Shown: in pieces, positions 57,023 to 62,993 of the stretch
How positions within the stretch are numbered: the first letter of the stretch is position 1
How the letters are laid out: every line of letters starts with the position of its first letter
Assembly: GCA_016235425.1 (NCBI GenBank)
Contig: JACRLC010000051.1
Coordinates: forward strand, 1 to 62,993
Direction: 5' to 3'
Length of the DNA stretch: 62,993 bases
DNA from: Chloroflexota bacterium
Lineage (GTDB): Bacteria > Chloroflexota > Anaerolineae > Anaerolineales > Villigracilaceae
Notes under the pieces: model-generated
Databases searched by the model: none
What the model saw: only the letters and a program-made list of their open reading frames with translations
Told to the model about the DNA's origin: nothing
Position numbers and translations under genes: made by a program

Positions 57023-57871
57023 ATGACCGACGAATCGAATAACGATAAGCCTCGCAGTAAGTTGAGCTCTCTCCTTTCGAGCGGGGAGGAGAAAAAACCT
57101 GTGAAGGAAAAAACGTCCCCGCTCACCCGCCTTCCCAAAAAGGCAGATGTTCTTTCCTTTTTGCCGGAACAGGGGGATGCAAAAGCGACTCCTCCGCTGG
57201 AGACGGCTCTGCCATCAGACATTCCCACAGGAACGGTTAAGACTCCCTCGAAAAAAATCGATCAAACCCCGCCCAAACCTGATCCCGTTATAAATGAACC
57301 TCGGTACAACTTCGGCCCTCCCTTCTGGACGATCACCGGCGCGTTATCTCTCGCGGTCAATCTGGTTTTGATTATTGTCCTGGCGTTATTGCTCACCAAT
57401 GCTCGAAACCTGCCGGTTGGCGGTCTCATGAACATAGGCAATAGCCTGCTCGGCGGCCTGTACTCCAATTTTGAGTTGATGGATCGCGCGCACATCACCA
57501 CCACGATCCCGGTGGAAACCACCATTCCTGTGAAATTTGACCTGCAACTCAACCAGAGCACGAACGTTGTCTTAAGCCAGGATGTGACCATTGACGGCGC
57601 TCTCGTCACCGTGCAGACCGGCGGATTGAATATCACACGGGCACGCACCACCATTGTCCTGCCGCAAGGGACAAACCTCCCGATTGTGTTAAACTTGACC
57701 GTCCCGGTCGACACCACTGTGCCGGTCACGTTGCAAGTCCCCGTGGATATTGCGCTGTCAGAGACAGACTTGCACCAGCCATTCGTCGGCTTGCAAAACG
57801 TGCTTCAACCATATTATTGCCTGATCAACAAAAGCGCGGTGAACATGGACGGCGCACCGATTTGTGAGTAG
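57023..57871 (+). CDS. Single-pass membrane protein of unknown function
   Basis: 282 residues. The N-terminal 110 are cytoplasmic, charged and of low complexity. One membrane helix follows (TITGALSLAVNLVLIIVLALL), then an outside domain of about 140 residues built of strand repeats with TTIPVETTIPV and VPVDTTVPVTLQVPVDIAL. Two Cys near the end (YYCLIN and APICE) may form a disulphide. I do not recognise the family. GGAGG stands 5 nt before the ATG. Confidence 0.7.
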   Translation: MTDESNNDKPRSKLSSLLSSGEEKKPVKEKTSPLTRLPKKADVLSFLPEQGDAKATPPLETALPSDIPTGTVKTPSKKIDQTPPKPDPVINEPRYNFGPPFWTITGALSLAVNLVLIIVLALLLTNARNLPVGGLMNIGNSLLGGLYSNFELMDRAHITTTIPVETTIPVKFDLQLNQSTNVVLSQDVTIDGALVTVQTGGLNITRARTTIVLPQGTNLPIVLNLTVPVDTTVPVTLQVPVDIALSETDLHQPFVGLQNVLQPYYCLINKSAVNMDGAPICE

Positions 57872-57979
57872 GCCGCAATTTTTGTTCGCGAACAGGGGCA
57901 GTTGCACTGCATCCTGAATAAGTACTTGGAGTTGCCTATTTACCATTTGCTTTATGGTTGTATTTTCAAATGGAGTTGA

Positions 57980-59272
57980 ATGAAAGACAAATTGACACAA
58001 ACCACCCTCAGGAATGGCATGAAAGTCCTGCTCAAGGAAATCCACACCGCGCCATTGATCTCGACATGGTTGTGGTACCGCGTCGGCTCGCGGGACGAAG
58101 TTACCGGCAACACCGGTATCTCGCACTGGACGGAACACATGCAATTCAAGGGCACACCGCAATTTCCCGGCGCTGTGCTGGATAAAGCCATCTCGCGCGA
58201 GGGCGGCACGTGGAACGCTTTCACCTTCCTCGATTGGACGACCTACTTCGAGACCCTGCCCGCTGACAAAATCGATCTTGCCCTGCGCCTCGAAGCAGAC
58301 CGCATGGTCAACAGCAAATTTGACGCAAAAGAAGTTGCCTCCGAGCGGACGGTCATTATTTCGGAGCGCGAAGGCAGTGAGGACGAACCGCTTTTCAAAT
58401 TAGGCGAAGCCATCCAACAGACCGCCTTTCGCGTGCATCCTTATCATCACGAAGTCATCGGCGACATGGCTGACCTGCATTCGATGACGCGCGATGATCT
58501 TTACGATCACTATCGCACACACTATGTCCCCAACAATGCGGTCATGGCGGTGGCGGGGGATTTCGATACAAAGTCCATGTTGAAGCGCATCAAGGATCTC
58601 TTTGAGCCTATTCCTCGCCGGAAAAAATTACCACGCCTGGCGCGCCCCGAACCGGAGCAGGAAGGGGAAGTGCGGCTCACGGTCGAAGGGCCTGGCGAGA
58701 CGGCTTACATTCAGGTCGCGTATCACTTCCCGAACGCGGCGCATCCCGATTTCTTCGCGTTGACCGTGCTGGATAGTCTTCTGGCTGGGCCAAACAACCT
58801 CAACATGTTCGGCGGCGGCATCTCGAACAAGACCTCCCGTCTCTACCGCGCTCTCGTGGATAAGGAATACGCGGTGGGCATCTCCGGCGGCTCCGCGGCC
58901 ACAATTGACCCATTCCTTTATACGTTTACAATCACTGTCCATCCCAAGCGAAGACCCGAAGAGGCACTTGCCGCGCTGGATGCCCAAATCCAAAAGGTGC
59001 AGGACGAACTGGTTTCAAGAGAGGAGGTTGCGCGTGCCATCAAACAGGCGCGCGCCCTCTTTGCTTATGGCAGTGAAAATATCACCAATCAGGCTTTCTG
59101 GCTTGGGTATGCCGAGATGTTTGCCACGTATGACTGGTTCCTGACCTATCTGGATAAACTTGCAAGGGTCACCACGAAGGATGTTCAACGCGTGGCGCGC
59201 AAGTATTTTCAGCGCAAGAGTCGTGTGGTCGGCATTTACCTGCCGAAAAGTGGAGAATCCCAAAATGCCTAA
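57980..59272 (+). CDS. M16 (pitrilysin) family zinc peptidase, active subunit
   Basis: 430 residues. The inverted zinc motif HWTEHMQFKGT (H-x-x-E-H, near residues 48-52) is complete, and the downstream Glu is in ISEREGSEDE. The C-terminal M16C domain (AYIQVAYHFPNAAHPD) follows. Such enzymes cut small peptides in the cytoplasm, often as a pair with an inactive partner, which is the next gene. GGAGTTGA lies before the ATG. The two genes overlap by 8 nt and are translated together. Confidence 0.93.
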   Translation: MKDKLTQTTLRNGMKVLLKEIHTAPLISTWLWYRVGSRDEVTGNTGISHWTEHMQFKGTPQFPGAVLDKAISREGGTWNAFTFLDWTTYFETLPADKIDLALRLEADRMVNSKFDAKEVASERTVIISEREGSEDEPLFKLGEAIQQTAFRVHPYHHEVIGDMADLHSMTRDDLYDHYRTHYVPNNAVMAVAGDFDTKSMLKRIKDLFEPIPRRKKLPRLARPEPEQEGEVRLTVEGPGETAYIQVAYHFPNAAHPDFFALTVLDSLLAGPNNLNMFGGGISNKTSRLYRALVDKEYAVGISGGSAATIDPFLYTFTITVHPKRRPEEALAALDAQIQKVQDELVSREEVARAIKQARALFAYGSENITNQAFWLGYAEMFATYDWFLTYLDKLARVTTKDVQRVARKYFQRKSRVVGIYLPKSGESQNA

Positions 59273-60581
59273 AACGCAAAACGTAACAAGCAGAAGGCGC
59301 GTTGTACGTTTTGCGCCCGTCTTGCCGAGCCTGCCGGGACCGGACGATATCCATCGCGAGGTCCTGCCCAACGGCATAACGGTTCTTGCGCGCGCCAATT
59401 TCAACAGCCCGTCCATTTCGATGAGCGGTTATCTTATGGCTGGCGCGCTGACCGAACCGGATAATAAACTCGGTCTCGCGGATTTTGTCTCATCGGCTTT
59501 GATGCGCGGCACGCAGAAGCGCACCTTCGATCAAATCTTCAACGAACTGGAAGCCGTGGGCGCGAGCCTGGGTTTTGATTCGGGAGTCCATGCCACGAGT
59601 TTTGGCGGGCGTTCGCTTGCCGAAGACCTGCCGCTCCTGCTCGAATTGCTCTCGGAAGCCCTGCGTAAGCCTGTCTTCCCGAAACACGAAATCGAGAAAC
59701 TGCGCGCGCAACTGCTTACCGGTCTTTCCATCCGCGCACAGGATACGTCGGATATGGCCTCGATGATCTTCGATCAAATCCTTTATGCGGGACATCCCTA
59801 CAGCAGGCCGGGCGACGGCTACCCAGAGACGATCCACGCCATCACACGCAAGGACCTCGTTGATTTTCACCGCCTCCATTTCGGACCGAGAGGGCTGGTC
59901 ATTGCCATCGTTGGAGGGATCGAACCGAAGAAAGCTGTCGAGGAAGTTCACCGCGCATTAGGCGGGTGGCAGGTCAAAGGTCAGAAGGACGCGCCCGCTT
60001 TACCTCCGCATAAAAATTTGAAGAAGACCGTCAAGCGTCATTATAAGATCGCGGGCAAGTCGCAGTCTGATTTGGTGGTTGGAACGATCGGCCCGCGCCG
60101 CAGGGACCCGGAGTTTTTTGCCGCGTCATTGGGTAATTCGGTTCTGGGTCAATTCGGCATGATGGGCCGCATCGGAAGCGTGGTGCGCGAGAGATCGGGG
60201 CTGGCGTATTACGCGTATTCGAGTTTGAGCGCGGGGATCGGTCCCGGCGCGTGGGAAGTGAGCGCGGGCGTCAACCCGAAGAATGTATCGACAGCCCTGA
60301 ATTTGATCGAAAAGGAATTAAAGCGATTCGTGAAAAATGGTGTGTCTGCGGAAGAACTGGCAGACAGCCAGGCGAATTACGTTGGCCGTTTGCCGCTTTC
60401 GCTCGAATCGAATGGCGGCGTCGCGGGCGGGTTATTGCACATCGAACGATATGGGCTGGGGCTCGATTATTACCAGCGTTATGCCGGTATGGTGCGCGCC
60501 GTGACGCGCGAAGATATATTGGCGGCCGCAAGAAAATATATTGACCCGGAGAAACTGGCCGTTGCAACAGCCGGCCCGTGA
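59265..60581 (+). CDS. M16 family protein, inactive partner subunit
   Basis: 438 residues from the ATG at 59265. The fold is M16 (GITVLARANFNSPSISMSGYL, then LEAVGASLGFDSGVH and a C-terminal half with SDLVVGTIGPRRRDPEFF), but the HxxEH motif is missing: the place has FVSSALMRGTQKRTF. It would form the second half of the closed peptidase chamber with the upstream active protein, as in mitochondrial processing peptidase. GGAG lies before the start. An acpS gene follows. Confidence 0.9.
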   Translation: MPKTQNVTSRRRVVRFAPVLPSLPGPDDIHREVLPNGITVLARANFNSPSISMSGYLMAGALTEPDNKLGLADFVSSALMRGTQKRTFDQIFNELEAVGASLGFDSGVHATSFGGRSLAEDLPLLLELLSEALRKPVFPKHEIEKLRAQLLTGLSIRAQDTSDMASMIFDQILYAGHPYSRPGDGYPETIHAITRKDLVDFHRLHFGPRGLVIAIVGGIEPKKAVEEVHRALGGWQVKGQKDAPALPPHKNLKKTVKRHYKIAGKSQSDLVVGTIGPRRRDPEFFAASLGNSVLGQFGMMGRIGSVVRERSGLAYYAYSSLSAGIGPGAWEVSAGVNPKNVSTALNLIEKELKRFVKNGVSAEELADSQANYVGRLPLSLESNGGVAGGLLHIERYGLGLDYYQRYAGMVRAVTREDILAAARKYIDPEKLAVATAGP

Positions 60582-60594
60582 TATTTGATTAATC

Positions 60595-60960
60595 ATGCAG
60601 CTTAGAACCGGCGTTGACCTGATTGAAATCTCCCGCGTTGAAGATGCCATTGCGCGGCATGGAGATCATTTTCTCAAACGTATTTTCACATCCGGCGAGC
60701 TGGCATATTGTAAAAATAACAACGCTTCGCTCGCGGCGCGTTTTGCCGCAAAGGAGGCGGTCTCCAAAGCTTTGGGTTGCGGGATTGGTACTGTGGGTTG
60801 GCAGGAGATCGAAATCGTCGGGGATGAGAACAAAGCGCCGCTATTGCTCCTGCACGGCGCGGCGCAAAAGCTGGCAAAGGAACTGGGGCTGAATACCTGG
60901 TCGATCAGTTTAAGTCACACTCATGAACATGCAATTGCTTTTGTGGTTGCCATTGAATAA
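60595..60960 (+). CDS. acpS: Holo-[acyl-carrier-protein] synthase
   Basis: 121 residues. GVDLIEISRVEDAI holds the metal-binding Asp; SLAARFAAKEAVSKALGCG holds the Glu and Lys of the KEA motif; SISLSHTHEHAIAFV is the last motif. It puts phosphopantetheine from CoA on the acyl carrier protein. It starts 13 nt after the peptidase partner gene and ends with a hairpin-terminator. Confidence 0.96.
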   Translation: MQLRTGVDLIEISRVEDAIARHGDHFLKRIFTSGELAYCKNNNASLAARFAAKEAVSKALGCGIGTVGWQEIEIVGDENKAPLLLLHGAAQKLAKELGLNTWSISLSHTHEHAIAFVVAIE

Positions 60961-61014
60961 AAAAATCTCCCGCGGGCCGTTCCCTTCGATAAACTCAGGA
61001 CAGGCCGCGGGAGT
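60960..61014 (-). terminator. Terminator hairpin with a repeat in its loop
   Basis: CTCCCGCGG (60967-60975) pairs with CCGCGGGAG (61006-61014). On the minus strand ATTTTTTTA follows, so it ends the unit from 61280. The loop contains CCTTCGATAAACTCAGGACA, a dispersed repeat found widely in this phylum. Confidence 0.8.
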
Positions 61015-61043
61015 ACTGCGAAGAGGGGATGAAAAGGACTCGG

Positions 61044-61280
61044 TTAAGTTTGGTCCTCAACGCCAATCCAAAGGTGGCCGGGGAGAACAGGCCGATAGGA
61101 GCGAATGGTCAGCTTTCCCAATTCCAACTGCTTTTGATTCTTGTCCATCATGCTTGGATGGACGAGACAAAGATCGGGCAAGCATCCGTATTTCTGGCGG
61201 TAATAATCCATCGCTTTTTGTATTTTCACGCTCAATGTTGTACGCGGGTCGTTGTCGAACCATAACATTCCGGTGTGCAT
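61044..61280 (-). CDS. Small conserved hypothetical protein
   Basis: 78 residues. HTGMLWFDNDPRTTLSVKIQ, then AMDYYRQKYGCLPDLCLVHPSM is a pattern I have a sense of seeing as a small conserved protein next to P-loop ATPases in Chloroflexota. Two Cys in GCLPDLC could bind metal or form a bond. AAAGGAG stands 6 nt before the ATG. It follows the ATPase gene by 22 nt and shares its transcript. Confidence 0.65.
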   Translation of the reverse strand: MHTGMLWFDNDPRTTLSVKIQKAMDYYRQKYGCLPDLCLVHPSMMDKNQKQLELGKLTIRSYRPVLPGHLWIGVEDQT

Positions 61281-61302
61281 GGGGCGCTCCTTTCATGAAG
61301 AG

Positions 61303-62091
61303 CTAATCCAATTTCGGTATCCAGAAATTTAGCCATTTGTTGCCTTCGCGCATGGTCAGTTGGGATCCGCTGATCAAATGATCGAGCGGTATATTTTGTA
61401 AGCCGGTAAGAATTTCCACATCACGGATGTTTTGGATGTTGCCGAACATGCGTGTACGGAAGAAGCCCAGCCATGCCTCCATCTGTTGCGTGCGGTTCGC
61501 CTTCAATGTGACAATCGGCCAAACCCGGCGGCTTGGTCCACGCAGGAGAAGCCAGCGCAAGTTTTGTTCCGCCTCATGGCTGAGTTTGGCTGCCGGTTCA
61601 AGATCATCGATCAAAAGCAGGACGGATTGTTTTTCGCCTTTGTTGTTATGCGCCCACGAAACGAGTGAATACAAAAGGTCTTGCGCTGTATTATCCTTTG
61701 CGGAATAAACGCCCGCGTTGTTCTCGTGTTCCTGAAATTCAACCCATTCATCTGGATTGGAAGTGATAACACTATATTCAACTTCACCCGGTTCGTGCAT
61801 TAGTTCTGCGGCGCGTGCAATGACCTTCAAGAGGTTGGTCTTTCCGCTGGCGGGGTCGCCTGTAACGAGTAATGGTCCCGGAACTGGGTCGTATAAATTC
61901 AAGAGAACAGGTAACCCATCTTCCGCGAGACCAAGGAACAATGCTTCACTTGGAAATGGCGCGGCCTCAGACAGGACATCTTGCAAAGAGGGCAGCGCTG
62001 GCCTATGTCCCGCGTTTGGCGTCTGCTTTTCCTCTGCTACAAGTTCTGTCAATGCCTCAAGCATTAAAGCAAAACGATTCATTTCGGTCAT
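61303..62091 (-). CDS. P-loop ATPase (FtsK/HerA-like fold)
   Basis: 262 residues from the ATG at 62091. Walker A is VTGDPASGKTNLLKVI and Walker B is VLLLIDDLEPA; a sensor-like region RVWPIVTLKANRTQQM follows. These fit the additional-strand ATPases of the FtsK/VirB4 type, used in DNA or protein pumps, but there is no membrane part or partner visible. A later ATG (MNRFAL) is also possible. The strong promoter upstream has an SOS-box-like palindrome over its start site, so DNA damage control is likely. The small gene at 61044 is co-transcribed. Confidence 0.75.
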   Translation of the reverse strand: MTEMNRFALMLEALTELVAEEKQTPNAGHRPALPSLQDVLSEAAPFPSEALFLGLAEDGLPVLLNLYDPVPGPLLVTGDPASGKTNLLKVIARAAELMHEPGEVEYSVITSNPDEWVEFQEHENNAGVYSAKDNTAQDLLYSLVSWAHNNKGEKQSVLLLIDDLEPAAKLSHEAEQNLRWLLLRGPSRRVWPIVTLKANRTQQMEAWLGFFRTRMFGNIQNIRDVEILTGLQNIPLDHLISGSQLTMREGNKWLNFWIPKLD

Positions 62092-62136
62092 TAGAACACC
62101 TGTTCTAAGTATACATAAGTTGGATGTGAATGTCAA
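62091..62136 (-). promoter_or_regulatory. Strong promoter with LexA-like box
   Basis: On the minus strand: TTGACA (62136-62131), 17-bp spacer, TATACT (62113-62108), then the palindrome whose arms are TTAGAACA and TGTTCTAA (62091-62108). It contains GAAC-N4-GTTC, the LexA site of Gram-positive type. It covers the transcription start and touches the ATG at 62091. Confidence 0.7.
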
Positions 62137-62205
62137 GAGGAAATGGCTGGTGATTACCCACATCTTTTACGCCCGCCAATTTCAGAGAAAAAAAGCAAAA
62201 CCTCA

Positions 62206-62272
62206 GCCGCGGATTTCACGAATTTTCGCGAATTGGTTTTAAAAATCCGTGTGAATTAGTGAAATTCGCGGC
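62206..62272. repeat. Palindromic repeat
   Basis: GCCGCGGATTTCAC (62206-62219) pairs with GTGAAATTCGCGGC (62259-62272), one mismatch. It lies in the 310-bp region between the ATPase promoter and the tRNA cluster. Nothing else but the tRNA promoter is seen there. Confidence 0.7.
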
Positions 62273-62353
62273 AAAATGTTCTGGCTTATGTTCTGGCTTT
62301 GAGGCTTTGAATGTCGGATACGGACTTGTGGGTAATCACCAAAGATATTCATC

Positions 62354-62381
62354 TTGACGACGTGCCTGAGTTTGGTATAAT
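62354..62381 (+). promoter_or_regulatory. Promoter of the tRNA-tuf cluster
   Basis: TTGACG (62354-62359), 16-bp spacer, TATAAT (62376-62381), about 20 nt before the first tRNA. Confidence 0.75.
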
Positions 62382-62401
62382 CGGCCTGCTTAAAAGGCCG
62401 C

Positions 62402-62477
62402 GCCGACGTAGCTCAATCGGCAGAGCACCCGCCTTGTAAGCGGGCGGTTACGAGTTCGATTCTCGTCGTCGGCTCCA
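62402..62477 (+). tRNA. tRNA-Thr (TGT)
   Basis: Acceptor GCCGACG (62402-62408) with CGTCGGC (62467-62473). Anticodon stem CCCGC/GCGGG with loop CTTGTAA gives anticodon TGT. T-loop TTCGATT. The genome encodes TCCA at the end, so CCA is templated. Confidence 0.96.
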
Positions 62478-62548
62478 GAGATTGGTGAATGTTGATTGCT
62501 GATTGAAGACTGTTTAGTCGGCAATCCACAATCAACAATCCGCAACAC

Positions 62549-62576
62549 TTGCACCGCACGCAAGTGCAGGTGTCAA
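62549..62576. repeat. Dispersed hairpin repeat
   Basis: TTGCACCGCACGCAAG, then TGCAGGTGTCAAC; close to the copy at 54552-54580. It lies between two tRNA genes. Confidence 0.6.
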
Positions 62577-62587
62577 CAATTTAGCAT

Positions 62588-62670
62588 GGGCAGTTACCCA
62601 AGTGGCCAAAGGGGACTGACTGTAAATCAGTTGTCAGAAGACTTCGGAGGTTCGAATCCTTCACTGCCCA
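62588..62670 (+). tRNA. tRNA-Tyr (GTA)
   Basis: 83 nt, class II with a long variable arm. Acceptor GGGCAGT (62588-62594) with ACTGCCC (62663-62669). Anticodon loop CTGTAAA between ACTGA and TCAGT gives GTA. T-loop TTCGAAT. CCA is not encoded. Confidence 0.95.
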
Positions 62671-62733
62671 CTTCCTGAAACAGGGAATCCTTGTTATTGG
62701 GAAAATCCCGTTGTCGGGAAAACAGCACGTCAA

Positions 62734-62806
62734 GCCCACGTAGCTCAGTCGGCAGAGCACGTTCTTGGTAAGAACGGGGTCATGGGTTCAAATCCCATCG
62801 TGGGCT
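62734..62806 (+). tRNA. tRNA-Thr (GGT)
   Basis: 73 nt. Acceptor GCCCACG (62734-62740) with CGTGGGC (62799-62805). Anticodon loop TTGGTAA between CGTTC and GAACG gives GGT. T-loop TTCAAAT. It stands 46 nt before the tuf start. Confidence 0.96.
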
Positions 62807-62829
62807 CAGTTGCTGAAATAGCATTCTTG

Positions 62830-62835
62830 TATAAT
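62830..62835 (+). promoter_or_regulatory. Candidate -10 box ahead of tuf
   Basis: TATAAT after the last tRNA, 17 nt before the tuf ATG; AAAAGGAG lies between. tuf may thus have a promoter of its own besides readthrough from the tRNAs. Confidence 0.5.
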
Positions 62836-62852
62836 AAAAAGGAGAACGAGAG

Positions 62853-62993
62853 ATGGCGAAGCAGAAATTTGACCGCTCGAAGCCGCACCTGAACGTGGGG
62901 ACGATGGGACACATTGACCACGGCAAGACCACGTTGACGGCGGCGATCACGAAAGTATCCGGGATGCTGGGCAAGGCCGAATTCAAGGCCTAC
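62853..62993 (+). CDS. tuf: Elongation factor Tu, N-terminal part (cut by window end)
   Basis: 47 codons are in the window. [19 protein letters not shown] is the EF-Tu N-terminus with the P-loop GHIDHGKT. The gene brings aminoacyl-tRNA to the ribosome with GTP. TATAAT and AAAAGGAG precede it. Position behind tRNA-Thr, tRNA-Tyr and tRNA-Thr repeats the E. coli thrU-tyrU-glyT-thrT-tufB order without the glycine tRNA. Confidence 0.96.
   Translation, partial: MAKQKFDRSKPHLNVGTMGHIDHGKTTLTAAITKVSGMLGKAEFKAY

Overview
The window reads as a chromosome segment of a Chloroflexota bacterium, most likely an anaerobic or facultative member of the Anaerolineae. This is inference from gene content and style: a pyruvate:ferredoxin oxidoreductase next to a PyrD-like protein, a malic enzyme fused to a phosphotransacetylase-like domain, a corrinoid-activator type ASKHA protein beside a homocysteine methyltransferase, a deazaflavin-dependent oxidoreductase homologue, and many short palindromic repeats that sit between genes and also in frame inside them. 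No database search was possible. Names rest on motifs, lengths and context.

Layout. 1-1207: 3' end of 23S rRNA, 5S rRNA, then bS21 and IF-1 behind a leader with an intrinsic terminator. 1230-8537: PyrD-like protein and PFOR, an EamA permease, a NUDIX hydrolase and a LysM lipoprotein. 8605-13676: a large membrane protein, a TetR regulator with a visible operator, an alpha/beta hydrolase and a PAS-PAS-GGDEF protein. 13775-18755: a one-carbon cluster (UroD-like methyltransferase, homocysteine methyltransferase, 2Fe-2S ASKHA activator, virulence-factor-domain protein). 19244-23627: small metabolic genes and a transporter. 23785-36533: an accessory island, all on the minus strand except the transposase. 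It holds phage-like small genes, an IS982-like element that cuts a gene in two, a YdbC protein, a four-gene cassette of unknown proteins sharing domains, a type III restriction-modification system, an AbiEii-like toxin pair and a REP-associated tyrosine transposase (RAYT). 36680-45027: RNase Y and RecX, then a glycan or lipid modification operon. 45263-50768: malic enzyme, a transporter and a membrane protein. 51235-57871: a UGA-containing SelW-like gene ahead of trpS, dtd, a cold-shock gene, and a second PyrD-like protein with a flavin reductase. 57980-62993: an M16 peptidase pair, acpS, an ATPase with an SOS-like box, and tRNA-Thr, tRNA-Tyr, tRNA-Thr ahead of tuf.

Four things stand out. First, the RAYT at 31939-32547 is flanked by palindromes that begin with GTAG. 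The same palindromes lie five times in frame inside the neighbouring methyltransferase gene and once in the restriction gene. Second, the gene before trpS has an in-frame UGA in a CxxU motif with a fitting SECIS-like hairpin, and was truncated by ordinary ORF calling. Third, the upstream regions of the PFOR and malic enzyme genes share a roughly 45-bp element, which suggests common control of pyruvate metabolism. Fourth, the cassette at 26747-28936 joins repeated small helical domains to a membrane protein inside a defence island and may be an undescribed defence module.

How the genes work together: PFOR, malic enzyme and the flavin reductase suggest ferredoxin- and NAD(P)H-linked central carbon metabolism. 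The methyl-transfer cluster suggests corrinoid chemistry, although its corrinoid protein is not in the window.
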